In this document: positions 5,418-6,314 of the stretch, in pieces
Position numbering within the stretch: position 1 is the first letter of the stretch
How the letters are laid out: each line of letters begins with the position of its first letter
Source of the DNA: Candidatus Nitrosopumilus sp.
GTDB lineage: Archaea; Thermoproteota; Nitrososphaeria; Nitrososphaerales; Nitrosopumilaceae
NCBI GenBank assembly: GCA_018674605.1
Contig: JABGZU010000036.1
Span: 1 to 6,314 of the forward strand
DNA length: 6,314 nucleotides
Reading direction: 5' to 3'
Position numbers and translations under genes: made by a program
Notes under the pieces: model-generated
Seen by the model: only the letters and a program-made list of their open reading frames with translations
Databases searched by the model: none
What the model was told of the DNA's origin: nothing

Positions 5418-6011
5418 ATGGAGAGAGAAATTCAAAAAATTAAGTTACAAGTTACAAAATGTACAAAATGTGAACTTAGTGAAACACGGAATAATTCAGT
5501 TCCAGGAAAAGGAAATTACAAAGCAGATGTAATTTTTGTAGGAGAAGCACCTGGAAAAAATGAAGATGTGAATGGGGAGCCATTCATAGGAATTGCAGGA
5601 AAAAAATTAACAATGGCACTTGAAAGTGCAGGAGTTACTCGAGAGGAAGTATACATAACAAATATTGTAAAGTGTAGACCACCAAAAAATAGAGTTCCAA
5701 CAACAGATGAAAGAAATACATGTCAAAATTATCTTGAAAAAGAAATAGAGATCATTAAACCAAAAATAATTTGTATTTTAGGCAATACAGCATTTAATTC
5801 ATTGTTAAATGGAAATGAAATTACTAAATTTAGAGGAAAAATTGCTAAAAAGAACAATCAACTGTATTTTTTATCAGTTCATCCAGCAGCCACAATTTAT
5901 AATCAAAAATTAATTAGCGTATTAAAAAAAGATATGAGAAAATTATTCAAATTAACAAAAGAATTAAAAAATGGTAAAGAGATTAAGATAGACATTGAAT
6001 ATACTTCCTAG
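5418..6011 (+). CDS. udg: Family-4 (Fe-S cluster) uracil-DNA glycosylase
   Basis: This 197-residue cytosolic enzyme removes uracil from DNA (from cytosine deamination or dUTP incorporation), the first step of base excision repair. Motif GEAPGKNED (42-50) is the active-site and water-activating region, followed by the PFIG and AG elements of the uracil pocket (55-61). HPAA at 155-158 is the second catalytic motif. Four cysteines, C15, C18, C86 and C102, match the 4Fe-4S ligands of family 4 (CxxC near the N-terminus, then two spaced by 15 residues). All key residues are intact. The C-terminal about 25 residues are Lys-rich and may be variable. The ATG at 5418 follows the tldD stop by 1 nt and no better start exists. 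Its end overlaps the MPG start by 17 nt. Confidence 0.95.
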   Translation: MEREIQKIKLQVTKCTKCELSETRNNSVPGKGNYKADVIFVGEAPGKNEDVNGEPFIGIAGKKLTMALESAGVTREEVYITNIVKCRPPKNRVPTTDERNTCQNYLEKEIEIIKPKIICILGNTAFNSLLNGNEITKFRGKIAKKNNQLYFLSVHPAATIYNQKLISVLKKDMRKLFKLTKELKNGKEIKIDIEYTS

Positions 6012-6314
6012 AAAATTTTATCAAAAAGATACAGTAATTGTTGCAAAAAATCTCCTAGGAAAAAAATTAGTTAGAAAGATAGGTAACTATGAAATATCAG
6101 GAACAATTACTGAGACAGAGGCATACAGACACAAAGATGATCCAGCAAGTCATGCATTTACAAAAATTACAGACAGAAATAAGATAATGTTTGGAGATGT
6201 AGGAATGTCTTATGTTTATTTTACATATGGAATGCATTATTGCTTTAATGTTGTAGCAAAAAATTCTAAAACAAATGCAGGTGCAGTACTAATACGAGGA
6301 ATTAAACCAGATAA
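5995..6314 (+). CDS. mpg: 3-methyladenine DNA glycosylase (AAG/MPG family), N-terminal part
   Basis: The first 106 codons are present and the frame is open at the window edge. LPRKFYQKDTVIVAKNLLGK (4-23) is the usual family N-terminus. Matched to human AAG, catalytic Glu125 is E42 (in ETEAY), stacking residues Tyr127, His136 and Tyr159 are Y44, H53 and Y75, and Asn169 is N85. The enzyme flips out and excises alkylated or deaminated purines such as 3-methyladenine and hypoxanthine. The start is taken as TTG at 5995-5997: an in-frame TAG lies at 5989-5991, the next ATG would be residue 65, and TTG leaves the conserved N-terminus complete. This start overlaps the UDG gene by 17 nt in another frame, suggesting translational coupling. 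No Shine-Dalgarno sequence is obvious. The C-terminal half is outside the window. Confidence 0.92.
   Translation, partial: MNILPRKFYQKDTVIVAKNLLGKKLVRKIGNYEISGTITETEAYRHKDDPASHAFTKITDRNKIMFGDVGMSYVYFTYGMHYCFNVVAKNSKTNAGAVLIRGIKPD

Noticed and set aside
6312..6314. TAA at the window end as stop of the MPG gene
   Set aside because: In the MPG frame the last full codon is GAT at 6310-6312, so TAA is out of frame. The gene continues outside.
4001..6314. Horizontal transfer of the right part, because its codon use differs from the minus-strand genes
   Set aside because: The difference follows strand (A-ending versus T-ending codons), and the plus-strand mntR among the minus-strand genes shows the same A-ending pattern. 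Strand asymmetry explains it.

Overview
The window looks like a piece of a low-GC archaeal chromosome, most likely a marine ammonia-oxidising thaumarchaeon (Nitrososphaerota, Nitrosopumilus-like). The reasons are an archaeal PIN-ATPase-KH protein (PINA type), several TATA-like boxes about 25-30 nt upstream of start codons with no Shine-Dalgarno sequence (leaderless or short-leader transcripts), and the very A/T-rich codon use. The taxon is inferred from gene content and style; no database search was run. No tRNA, rRNA, CRISPR array, insertion sequence or prophage gene is visible.

Left part (1-1287, minus strand): three genes for small membrane-associated or exported proteins. They are a partial unknown protein with an N-terminal membrane anchor (1-362), a membrane-anchored DUF192 protein (404-898), and an unknown 116-aa protein with a hydrophobic stretch broken by a Pro-Glu-Pro motif (937-1287).

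Middle (1288-3703): a 128-bp divergent promoter region with an imperfect direct repeat leads right into a two-domain DtxR/MntR-type metal-dependent repressor (1416-1883) that keeps all six manganese ligands of Bacillus subtilis MntR. It converges on, and overlaps by 4 nt, a 607-aa PIN-ATPase-KH protein on the minus strand (1880-3703). This resembles Sulfolobus PINA, which is known for promoting Holliday-junction migration.

Right part (3704-6314, plus strand): a probable 47-aa small protein (3823-3966), then a tight cluster of tldD (Zn-protease subunit), a family-4 Fe-S uracil-DNA glycosylase, and the start of an AAG/MPG-type 3-methyladenine DNA glycosylase. The MPG gene begins with TTG inside the end of the UDG gene and runs off the window. 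The spacing (1 nt, then a 17-nt overlap) suggests one mRNA that supplies two base-excision-repair glycosylases together.

A feature of the whole window is strand asymmetry. The + strand is A-rich over T whichever way genes point, so minus-strand genes favour T-ending codons and plus-strand genes favour A-ending codons. I see no strongly novel multi-gene system. The most interesting items are PINA and its extra C-terminal segment, the unannotated 47-aa ORF, the overlapping glycosylase pair, and a 9-mer (TAGGTTAGT) shared by the mntR and PINA promoters.
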